In this document: positions 24,968 to 36,100 of the stretch, piece by piece
How positions within the stretch are numbered: position 1 is the stretch's first letter
Layout of the letters: each line of letters begins with the position of its first letter
DNA from: Azorinus chamasolen
Lineage: Eukaryota; Mollusca; Bivalvia; Cardiida; Solecurtidae
Direction: 5' to 3'
Length of the DNA: 64,000 bases
Assembly (NCBI GenBank): GCA_963576725.1
Contig: OY755242.1
Coordinates: forward strand, 24,603,869 to 24,667,868
Made by a program: the position numbers and the translations under genes
The notes under the pieces: generated by a model
Database searches by the model: none
Told to the model about the DNA's origin: nothing
What the model saw: only the letters and a program-made list of their open reading frames with translations

Positions 24968-26976
24968 GTGTTTGGTTCATTTGTTTTCTGCTTTAGCGGC
25001 AAATGATATTCATGTATAAGCTATGATCTCTGTTAAGTTTTAGGTAGGAATGCTGTGAAATTTATAAACTGAAGCGTAAGTTGGGTGTCTCTTCGGATCC
25101 TGATGAGACGCGGGTCTCTTTTCGCCGACTTCAGTGGCGAAAACGTTTAACAAGGTATACTCATATAAGCCACTGTTTAAGGTAAAAGAGTATTTTTACC
25201 TGTCATATGCACTTTTCATACATCAACTATCTCTATATGGTTTGTTACATGTGCTTTTATAATAATTAATCACATGCTTCTACTCACAGTTAGATACTAT
25301 TCATTGAACAGCCGGGTAAGTTTTAACTACGTGCTTGAAGTTATATTTCTCATACATTATCTACTTACATACTGTATATTGATTCTGTATTACAACAATT
25401 AATGCATAAATTCGCATCTAATGAAGCATGAGTTCACAAAGAAGAACATCGGGGTTGTAAAAGAGGGTCGAGAAACAGACAGACGAGGCAGAGACAGATA
25501 CCGCATCATGGGAGAGAGACGAGGAACTTTCGACAGAGAGATGGAATGTGAAAGAGACGGGAGGGGTGAGAGAATGAGAGAAAGAGAGATAGCGAGAGAC
25601 AGATAAAGAGAGAGACAGTGACAAAGAGTGAGACAGAGACAGACAGAGAGACAGACAGAGAGAGGGAGAGAGAGATGGAGAGAGAGATAGAGATAGATAG
25701 AGAGAGACAGAGAGACTGTATTACTGTAATCAGCCATCTGCTTAGAATTTCGGTTGAGAGATATTTTACTGTATATAGCGCCAAAGTGATAATTAGTGAT
25801 ACAGATTATATTTATCTAAACGCACTTTTCTCTGGTACATTGTCTTGTATAGCATTACCTCTTCAGATGCTGAACACAAATATGTATGTACAGTTAAAAA
25901 AACCCGCTAATGCGACCACCTAAAAGAGGTATAATTATGGGTGCTAGATGCAGGTGGTAGCTTAATGCAGGGCAAAAGTAATGCAGAAAGCTGGAGCTTT
26001 CTGCATTACTTTTGCCCTGCATTAAGCAACCACCTGCTTATACAGACAACCATGTGTATTTATTAAGTGGTCGCATTAGAGGGGTTCAACTGTATATGCC
26101 TACTCAATATCTGTTTTGCTGAAATTATCACTCACTTGCTCAACTGGATTCAAGCTGCTCGCAAAAGCCGGTCAATACACGCTTAGCATGAGAAGAGATA
26201 AAGTGTATTTCTGCAACTTTTGGACAGTAAGACTACATCTAAACATTGAAGACATCGAATACATGTTTAGTCTCATTTAAAACAAACCAACATCGTTTAA
26301 AGTGCCTCAGTATACATGCCAGACCCGCGTACTCCAACGAACTTTATCAAGATCTGGATAATTTATTAGATGCCGCTTTTATGGACAGGATTGTAAATAA
26401 TGCATGATCGGTTTTAATATTTCAAGTATGAACTTGAATGTAAGAAACAGAAAAAACAACAATCTCGACTCAAAAGTACTTAGAGTGATATTGAGAAGAG
26501 ACAAAACTCTTTGCAACTATTTGTAATTTGCATTTTGTTTGCAGGCGTTTTCAGTTTTGCTCCTGAACCCAAACAAATGTTATACTATAGACTAAATACA
26601 TTCTAGTAACGTATTCTTATATAACAAAGTACGCTGCACATATGCGCCCCCATGCTGTACATAATTGTATACATTTGTCTCTTTTTCATTTTTTCCATCC
26701 ATTTGTGTTTTGTTTTTATTTGCAGTTTCTTCCTACTTCATTTGTTCTACCATCAACATTATTGATTAGATAAAACTTGCACAGAGTTGTAGACAAAACG
26801 CATATTTAGACTTTCTTATTAAAACATTTATTTTGTACTTCTTTGCCAAACCATATTTGTTTAGTTTAAACATATTTTATTTCATGTTAAACAGAAATGG
26901 AGCTGGGCAACACGTTCTTTCCCTACAGTAAATGGAATAATAAAGTACATAGTAAAATGACAGTCACGCAAAACAG

Positions 26977-27066
<90 letters not shown>

Positions 27067-27069
27067 GGG

Positions 27070-27101
<32 letters not shown>

Positions 27102-27117
27102 AGAGAGAGAGAGAGCG

Positions 27118-27156
<39 letters not shown>

Positions 27157-30100
27157 AACCTATCCTGCTGCAGCTCATTAGAATCGTCTCTGCGACATGC
27201 AGCCTTTCAAAGTTACAGTTTATATATATTAAGCATTATCTTGCAGTGGAGAAAATAATGTCTGCTCAAATTTGGATCTGGTACAATTTTGACTACTTCC
27301 GATTCGATCAAGCTTTTAAGTAACTATTGACCAAGTGTCAAACAGTTTGGATGCGTTTTTTGTGTACATATAGTGAGTCTTAATTTCAGGTAATGACACG
27401 TGGACACATGGATTCGGTACTGCAGACATTGACACAGGACGAAATGTAACCAGCCAATCACAGTTCGGTATTGGTTCCCTTACCAAAGCCTTTACCATAA
27501 CACTGCTAGGAATGTTACTGGATGAAAACGGGTAATGTACTTTGTTAAACCATTCACCTTATGAATATGCATGTAGGAAACTATGACGTCATGATTTTGC
27601 TGATGTCAATTTATGCTATACAAACACATTGTATGTGGCTGTTGTAGAAACTGTAGAAACAGATTTATATAATTCCACAAGCAATCAGAGCAGACCCTAA
27701 TCAGACGACTCTTGTTCGAGTCCGTAAAGGCTCCATAAAGCGTCTATAACAATTAGCTCATTACCTCATAGGCTATCTATAGATCCAACCTTTTTTAATT
27801 AATCTACCAAAAAGGAGCATTAACTAGAGAAAAGGATTTTTTAGAATTTTGTAGTTTGAAACCATTGTGATAAATAGAGCATTATTTTGCTCCTATAGGA
27901 ACAAATGCTCTACTTATCACAATGGTTTCACAATGTGAATTTTATAGAGGCGCAAACATGCGTCACTAGGGGGTAATGTGTTAAAAGAAATGCTCATCTT
28001 ATTTCGACAAATCCGATACAGAGGCCCAGACAAGATGCGTAAATTCAAACATTTTCAAGGATAGCTCGTATATTTCTCCACCAAAGCCTATACTATTTTG
28101 AGTCTGGTGGAGAAATAGCGGTTTTAACAGTTGGGTCGCGCCTATATACCTGCAGCGGACTAAAGGCTATAACAGCATAGCCTTAGATACATGTGTAGAC
28201 GTTTAAAGGTCATGTTTGTAGGGGAAACAGCTGACACATCTGTCAAAGGAGTAAAACAGAATATTTTCACAAATACCTACATCGTAGTGACAGGCTACTA
28301 TCAAAGTTTTAATGACGGACACACGACCGAGGTATGTGTGTCCATGAGGGATCTAGATAAGATGCGTAAAGTTGAACATTTTAAGCGTAGCTTCTTTATT
28401 TCTCCACAAAACCTTATACTGTGACCACTCTTTAAAATTGTCTTTAAGAGGCGATACTAAATATATTCTCACAGTATAGGGTTTACGTTTGGTGGAGAAA
28501 TGGCGATTTTAGTATTTACCTTATGAGTAGCTCTGAATCTCATGTAACAAATAATGAAAATATGATCCAATGTAATAACACTTCTGAGGCTGAGTTTCAG
28601 GTTTTGTACAAACGCAAAATTTGACAATTGAGATGCTTGTGAATTATCTCAAAGGCAAGTAAAATGTTTTATAATGTAAAAAGGCGAATTATTTGCTTTG
28701 ATGGAAACTAGAGCAAACCCGATAAAACGTCTGATGTGGGTATCTGTTTGCAAAGTCGTGAAAAAGCCTTTACAGTGCTCCCTCTCTACAACGACACCCT
28801 TTGGGATACGAATATTGTATGTGTTGTTCAGAGAGAGTTGTTATAGGGATGGAAAATCAAACATAATTAGCTTGTTTGGAAATCCCCAGATAAGGTGTAT
28901 TACGAGAACTAAAACCGTTATGCCCCAATCAAACCCTATGTTGTGACCACTCTTTAGAATCGTCACTACAGGTGCGTCACTTTGGAGGATTTACAGGAAG
29001 TGACGTCACCGCGTCTCCACGTCATCCACGCCACGTAACAGCGAGTCACGCTTAGCCCCTCCCCTTAGAAGGGATGAGTCAGGGGACGAGTCATCGTCTA
29101 TATATAGTAACGGAGCGTGAGAACGGTCATTCGTTTCTTTCGCGTCAACGACGTGGTACGGAAAAATTCCAGCCGGAAATGTCCCGACCATATCGAGAGA
29201 AAAATATGCCACGTCCGCTACCTGGCACGGAAAATTTCCATTACATCCTAACCCTTTTCTAAAGAAACGTACGTTAACGGTTCCTTTCTGACGTAGACGG
29301 AAAATTATCAGCCTCCGCCGGAAATGCTATAGCCTTTTATAGAAAAGACGCTAACGGTACTGGCCATCGCCACGTCGACGTCGGAAACCGTACATCCGTA
29401 TAAGGAAAAGGACGCTACTTTTTCCCACCAACTTCTCAGAAATGATTTATTAAAAAAAAAAACTATTACATTTTGTTTCGTTAATCAAAAGAATCAATAG
29501 TTTTTACATAAAGCAACAGAAGGAAGCAATTTTAAGAAGAGGTCAGTGAGGTGCCCCATAGTGAGATATTTGTATAAATAGGACTTACAATTGATCTCAC
29601 ATTATTGTAGGATGAGTTCGAGGTGTTCCGTCTGTTCAAATCCATGTCAAATAGAATGTGGCAAGTGCTTTGCCATTCTCACATACTTGGGAAAGAAGCA
29701 CAATTGCCCAGTAGAAGAAGAGGGATTTTATGACGATCACGAGGGATCGTGTCCTATGTGCCCCGATTGTCAGGAAAAAGAGGATGAAAGTGTCGCCTGC
29801 TAACAAAGTCCGCATCTAATCTGGATCAAGGCTATTTGTCCTTGTGTGTATGACCCCGACCCCTAGACTAAGAGATAAAACAAAAGGTTTCTGATTCTAA
29901 CAACAACAACAACAACAGCAACAACAACAGCAAAAACAACAAAAGCAACAACAACAACAACAACGGCGACAACAACAACTTCAACAGCGACAACAACAAC
30001 AGCAACAGTAGCAGCAACAACAACAACAACCACTGTTGTGTCTACAATGTAGGAAATGTCATAGACGAGAGAATAAATTATAAGCGCAGCATACGCATTA

Positions 30101-33100
30101 ATTATATCTTTTATCTTCAGTATAGCGTTGGAGGCCTAGATTGTCGCCCAATAGTAACAAGGCGTGGATTGGGGCAATTTGACTAGTTTTTCCACGAAGT
30201 GTACAGAATGAGCGATTTTAGAAAGAGTAGCATTTTGGGAAAAAATGTTCGTTTCGACAACCGCATTCGTTGCATAATTTACGTTATCCCGGAAGGGCAT
30301 AGACTAGGACCCGTACCCAAGAAAATATCCGTTTTATCTCCTCAGATGGTTAACGTTGACCATTCGAAAAAAGTAGCCCAAATAAAAAAACAGCTTAAAG
30401 AAACGGCTTTCACTATGGTTACCGGAATCGCTCTGAAAGTCAAACACGCGGAAGTTTATAAGAGAACGAACAATACAACAACGTGTATTGCGCTAAAAGG
30501 GAATCATGCATCGTTGTAATCTTTGCGACAAGTCCTATACCTGGTTGAACAGTTTGAAACGACACCGGAAACATAAACACAATGACATATTTGACGATAA
30601 GGAACAGCAGCAGCAACAACAAAAACAACAGCAACAACAACAGCAACAACAACAACAGCAACAAATGCAACAACAACAACGGCAACAACAACAACACCAC
30701 CAACAACAGAAACAACAACAGCAACAACAACAGCAACAACAACAGCAACAAAAACAGCAACAGCAACAACAGCAACAACAACAACAGCAACAACAACAAC
30801 AGCAACAACAACAGCAGCAACAACAACAACAACAGCAGCAGCAGCAACAACAACAACCGTTTACCTTTCAACACCCATTTACATGTATCGTCAGCGGACC
30901 GACATCCTGCGGAAAAACTTATTTTCTGTCCCAACTGCTGCAAACAGTTGACAAGATACAACCGGTACCCCAACGTATCATCTGGTTATACAAACGATGG
31001 CAGCCTTTGTACGACGTCATACGGAGAACAGTTTACCCGAAAGTGGAGTTTATACGAGGCGTTCCTTTAAACCTAGACAGTGACTACTTTCTGGACTCTC
31101 GCCTGAACAACTTCATCGTTTAGGACGACATGGCTACCAAAGCGGCCAAAGACCCGAGAGTCACGGACCTGTTCACCGAAGGCAGTCACCACAGAAATTT
31201 ATCCGTCATCGCTCTCAATCAGAACCTTTACTATAGTAAGGACCCGACCCAGAGAAGAAACTGCCATTATCTGGTGTTATTTAACAATCCCGGGTAACTC
31301 TCGACATCTGTTACGTCATTTCGAAGAAGCCGTCGGGCAGCCGTATGGTTACTTGTTTATCGATTTGAAACCGAACACGCTTGAACGCTCGCGTATGCGA
31401 GCCAATGTACTGGAAGATATAAGAGAGACGACCGAAGTTAAGGTCCAAAAAACGGACTCCATCGATCCGTCGAAAGTTAACTGCAAACAAGTACGTAATA
31501 GTCAATCATTGGCGCCTATGGACCTCCTTACACGGGGCGACATGGGGATCACGTGCGACGATTACGGATCTATTCTATCGAATCTCCGTCACTTGCGAGC
31601 GCACGTCAAAACTTGGTGTCCGATGAAAAATGAAGGTACCTCAGATGATGACGACAGTAACAGCGATTCCGACGATGAACGGAATTTCGATGATGCCATC
31701 GCGGTATCCGATGACGGCGAGGACGAAATCCTCGGTGAATGATTAGAAAGAGAGGCGGACGAGGAAGACGAAACCGATTCCGTTCAACGGTTCTCCGAAG
31801 AGGAAAAGTGGACGAGGCATTTTCGAAGAATGGCGGAAGGAAAAGTAAGACCGAATCACAAAGGTCACTATATCGTGGAAAACCCCCAAACCGGTTACGG
31901 TCGAGGGAAGGATGAATATCAACGGGTCATCCCGTGGGTAAAGCCCATCGCCCAAGATATAGAAATGGCCAGATCATTAGTCAAAGGTCAAAGAAAGTTG
32001 ACGGCTTCAGCGCGGAATCACCGAAGAGTCGTTAAGGAGAGACCAGCCGCAACAGTACCCGAACCTGACTTTTCGATGAGGCCTCCCGGAATTCCGGCGT
32101 ACGGATGGTATAAACAGAAAACTCAGTAACTTGCGTTTTTGAAGACCGATTCCATTGTCTTCCTTATTGGGCGAAAAAAGAGACATGGGACGTTGGGTTT
32201 CGCTTTCAACCCTATGGCTCCGCGCAGTTTCGTTCATAGTGTCAAAGAATATAAATGAATCAAAACTTGAGAAATCTTAAGCCGCCAGGGAAGATTCGAT
32301 AAAATAGGCGGTGGTGAGAATATGAGACCTTTCCGAGGGACAGGAAGGGAAACGACGCTTTGGATGACGCTGACGACATTCAGTTTGTTTCGTAAAAAAA
32401 CATTTCCTAGAACTGGCTCAAACTGAAATATGTTGACGTTGCTGCTATTGTCGGCGACTTTGTGTTTGGTTCTATACGGTTCAGAAGAGACTATAGAGAA
32501 TCTTCAGAAGGTTTACTCCGTATACTAGAAAGTAACGTAGAAGAACGCTTTCAATTAAGTTTTGCAGCTAACATTGTCATTTTGACTTATGCGAAAATAA
32601 ATTAAATAAAAAACTGATGATTAGAAAATGAAATAGTATTTGTTGTCTTTTTACCTGTCATTATGTCTCCCTTTAGATATTTCTTTTTTTCTCTGTCTCT
32701 TTGTCCTTTTTTCAGTCTGTCTATCAGTCTGAATGTCTGTCTGTCTGTCTTTTCTTTCTCTCTTTCCATATCTCTATGCGAAAAAACAACAACAAAACAA
32801 CACCGAATGTTACAATTGTATTAGCCCCGCTCAAAACCAGCGCGACGGGGATTAGGGCGGTCCCGCCGGTCGCGCTTTTACAATAATGGTAGCGTAATTA
32901 GAAATGGTATACACGCTTCTTACAATAATTTTTATTGTCTAATCTTGCATTAACTCTTCTCTGACTTCCATCGGGTAAAAAACGAGGTTCTGTACCCGAC
33001 TTGACATCTGCTCAGAGAATTTCGTCTACTAAATGTATCGTTTCGTTTCTAATCGGAAATTACAAGATTTTTCCAATTTGATGAGTAAAAAAAGAGAGAT

Positions 33101-36100
33101 TAAGTATATTAAAAAGTAAAGAGGGGGATACTTTAAGCGGGCGAAATTTATTAGGCAACATCCTTCCTTAGGGTTGTCTACAAAGGTATACCATCAGTCA
33201 TAATCATTAACCTTTATGTATCTGGAGAGTATCGACCGGGTTTTGGATCACGATGTGAGGTAGGAAAATGGGTCTCATCTGCATAATCGTGGTTAAGTAC
33301 AGTTCTGTTGGGTTCTAAGATAGTCATCTAATCTAAAGTAGCGTGTCTCTCCTTCGTCAGTTGGAAACCCGTAGTCAGCTATAAAATAACTATCGGTTTG
33401 GAACTGAACGTCGGTGCCTTTGTCATTTTCTAGAGGTATAAAGGTGAAGGAAGGGTGAACTCGGTATATATTCTGATGAGAGGTAGAGTTGCGCTGCCAG
33501 AGCTGGATATCTTACTTTTTCTTCTTCGACGGTGATAAAACTTTAGCGATTTGAAAGAGAAAAAAGAGAATAGTTTCCAAACTAATTGCCACTGGTATTT
33601 TGAAATAAATGATGATACGTTTTTTTCGAGAAACGACGAATTTTTCTACGGACGATTGAATCACGTTTCGAGTTTTAGGTTTTAAAAACGGAAAGGAGGT
33701 AAAAATGTAGGTTAAGGGTTAGATCGGAATGTAAACATTCGCCATGGCTACGGTTAGTTAATCACTTAGCTGCCCTTTCGCTGAACGGGGAAAATGCGGT
33801 CTGCTGACAGTGACGATCGTCTATTTAAGAGCATCTAAGTTGGATTTTCGTTTTATTTTCGACGATTATGTTACGGACGTGCCAAGCGATGTAGACCCGA
33901 AAGAGAAGGGGAGTTAGGTCTAGATCCACCCTAAAAAGACTGGCTATTATAGTAGATTCATCCGTAAGGTATAAAGGAAAGGAGAGAGAACGACGGTTTA
34001 CTTACTTTTTTTCTGGCGTCTGCTGGATATTTATTCCAAAAAGAAATATCCGTTTAGAGTACACTAGACACGGGCGTCAAAATCGAGATTAGTAAAAAAG
34101 GTATCTGGGCGTCGGTATTTATAACCGTGGACGGCGTTTGCGGGACAAATAGCGTCCTTTTCCGTATACGGATGTACGGTTTCCGACGTCGACGTGGCGA
34201 TGGCCAGTACCGTTAGCGTCTTTTCTATAAAAGGCTATAGTATTTTCGGCGGAGGCTGGTAATTTTCCGTCTACGTCAGAAAGGTACCGTTAACGTACGT
34301 TTCTTTAGAAAAGGGTTAGGATGTAATGGAAATTTTCCGTGCCAGGTAGCGGACGTGGCACATTTTTCTCTCGATATGATCGGGACATTTCCGGCTGGAA
34401 TTTTTCCGTACCACGTCGTTGACGCGAAAGAAACGAATGACCGTTCTCACGCTCCGTTACTATATATAGACGATGACTCGTCCCCTGACTCATCCCTTCT
34501 ATGGGGAGGGGCTAAGCGTGACTCGCTGTTACGTGGCGTGGATGACGTGGAGACGCGGTGACGTCACTTCCTGTAAATCCTCCAAAGTGACGCACATGTA
34601 GTATCGTCACAAAGTGACGATTCTAAAGAGTGGTCACAACATAGGGTTTTGATGGAGGCATAAAGAAAATACGATAGAAAAAGGTTTTTCTGGAGCCTTG
34701 TTGTTTCAGAAACAGTGACATGCGTTGTTGTAAGGAGGGAATCGTTATTGAGAGGGCCGTTGTAGGGAGGGAGCACTGTATATGAGGGATAGGGTTAACA
34801 GATGTCGTTGAGGGTTCCGACTACAGACACATAAATTTCGTCTGCTATAATAGACCATCTGGTTTCAAAATCCAGTTTAAAATCTATTTTCAACAACTTA
34901 TAGTAGCATTCAAAGCAATGCTAAAGTCCCCTACTGATTGAATTATTTGTCACAGTTTAATCAAAAGCTCTTACATGTTGCACATTCATACAATAATCAA
35001 TCAAATGAATATATCTTGTAATTTTGTTTTTAAAAAGGCATTTTCCCAAATAATGTAAGTAAAATGGGGATAACTCTGTAAAAGTTCAAAGTAGAGTTAT
35101 AGCTGCTGCCAAACAATGTCATCTAATAAGGCCAAGCAGTTATTTTGTTCAGTGTCAACTCCAAAGTTCAAAACGTAAGTTCCTATTCACAAGCGTTTAA
35201 AGTTCAAGGACCGTACCTCTGGCATAAACTATTTAACCAGACCGAGATTTGACCTTAAGCTGTAACTCATCTAGACGTAGCTGTATACCACATATAAAGG
35301 TTATATCTCAAGCACTTAAAAAAACCAAATCCGCGCCATTGAGCGTTTGACGAAACATTCCAAGTTAAAGGACAACACCGCATTGAAATTCGAAAGTTAA
35401 TATCGCAACCAACTCTGGACAACTGCTTGGTGCTGAATGAAGTCTCGACAGACAGACGGACGGACAGACAGACAAAACATAAAACTATAGTCCCCTTTGC
35501 CTTTAGGGGACTAAAACAAACACAACCAGAGGGTCAAAACTTTTGGATACTGATTGGACACCGATGTACTCTTGCTGTCTCACATGAGTCCACACTGTTT
35601 GTATAATTGTTGTGACAGATTCGCCATAGTATGTGCTGAAAAGGCAGCTATTAATTTACGGACACCGAATATTTAAGACCTATGCAAACAGGACAAAGCC
35701 AGATCAAACGATTTCTGACGGACATCTTCTATCAGGATCTGCACTTTTTGTCACAAAAGTCTTTGCCTTCAGCGATACATTTTATACACCTGTTTAATTG
35801 ATATTCAGAAAGCGAAGAGCCAGTTTTAATTATTCAGCAGATAAAATCCTTATCTTGCTCTTTCATTATCTAAGGATCCAGTCCCACTAGGCCTTTCGAC
35901 CCCTATCGCGGGTGGTCTTCAGTAATCTTTGCTAATTGTTTCTAGTCGTTCTACCAATTTCAGTCGTAGAGAGGTTGTTCATGCACAACAACAGTCTTAG
36001 GGACCAGTCCCATTAGGCCTTTAGATCCCTTAAGACCTGTTTACGAATGCTAGCGACATCTGGTTGCCGATATTTGTATGATGATCTTCAGTAATCGCAT

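Larger units (their letters stand above)
28773..34778. mobile_element. Virus-like element with long TIRs (Polinton/Maverick-related gene content, decayed)
   Basis: A 6006-bp segment bounded by inverted repeats: CAGTGCTCCCTCTCTACAAC at the left tip and its near-complement ending GGGAGGGAGCACTG at the right, each flanked by TA. From left to right it holds a TIR with promoter-like motifs, a Cys-rich ORF, an unknown ORF, a gene joining C2H2 finger, polyQ and P-loop ATPase, an acidic downstream frame, a worn + frame, a GC-rich hairpin, then minus-strand worn frames and the right TIR. The ATPase type is known from genome packaging in Polintons, adintoviruses and relatives. Polymerase, integrase, protease and capsid genes were not recognised, and several frames carry stops, so this copy is defective. 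It sits in intron 2 of copy 2 and is absent from the short intron 2 of copy 1. Family placement is my inference. Confidence 0.72.

Noticed and set aside
25399..25784. Several overlapping Ser/Leu-rich and Arg/Glu-rich open frames
   Set aside because: They are translations of a GA/GACA-rich tract on both strands; no domain or splice context.
26882..27181. Frames of about 95 residues made of RE or SL repeats
   Set aside because: Pure product of the (GA)n microsatellite.
29074..29262. 62-residue frame inside the left TIR, mirrored at 34305-34493
   Set aside because: It overlaps the TATA/AP-1 cluster, has no recognisable motif, and is duplicated only because the TIRs are; non-coding is more likely, though a tiny TIR-encoded protein cannot be excluded.
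30440..30973. Minus-strand polyleucine frame of 177 residues
   Set aside because: Antisense shadow of the CAG/CAA tract in the ATPase gene.
30582..31070. + strand polyasparagine frame
   Set aside because: Alternative frame of the same CAA/CAG tract; the Gln frame continues into a zinc finger on one side and a P-loop on the other.
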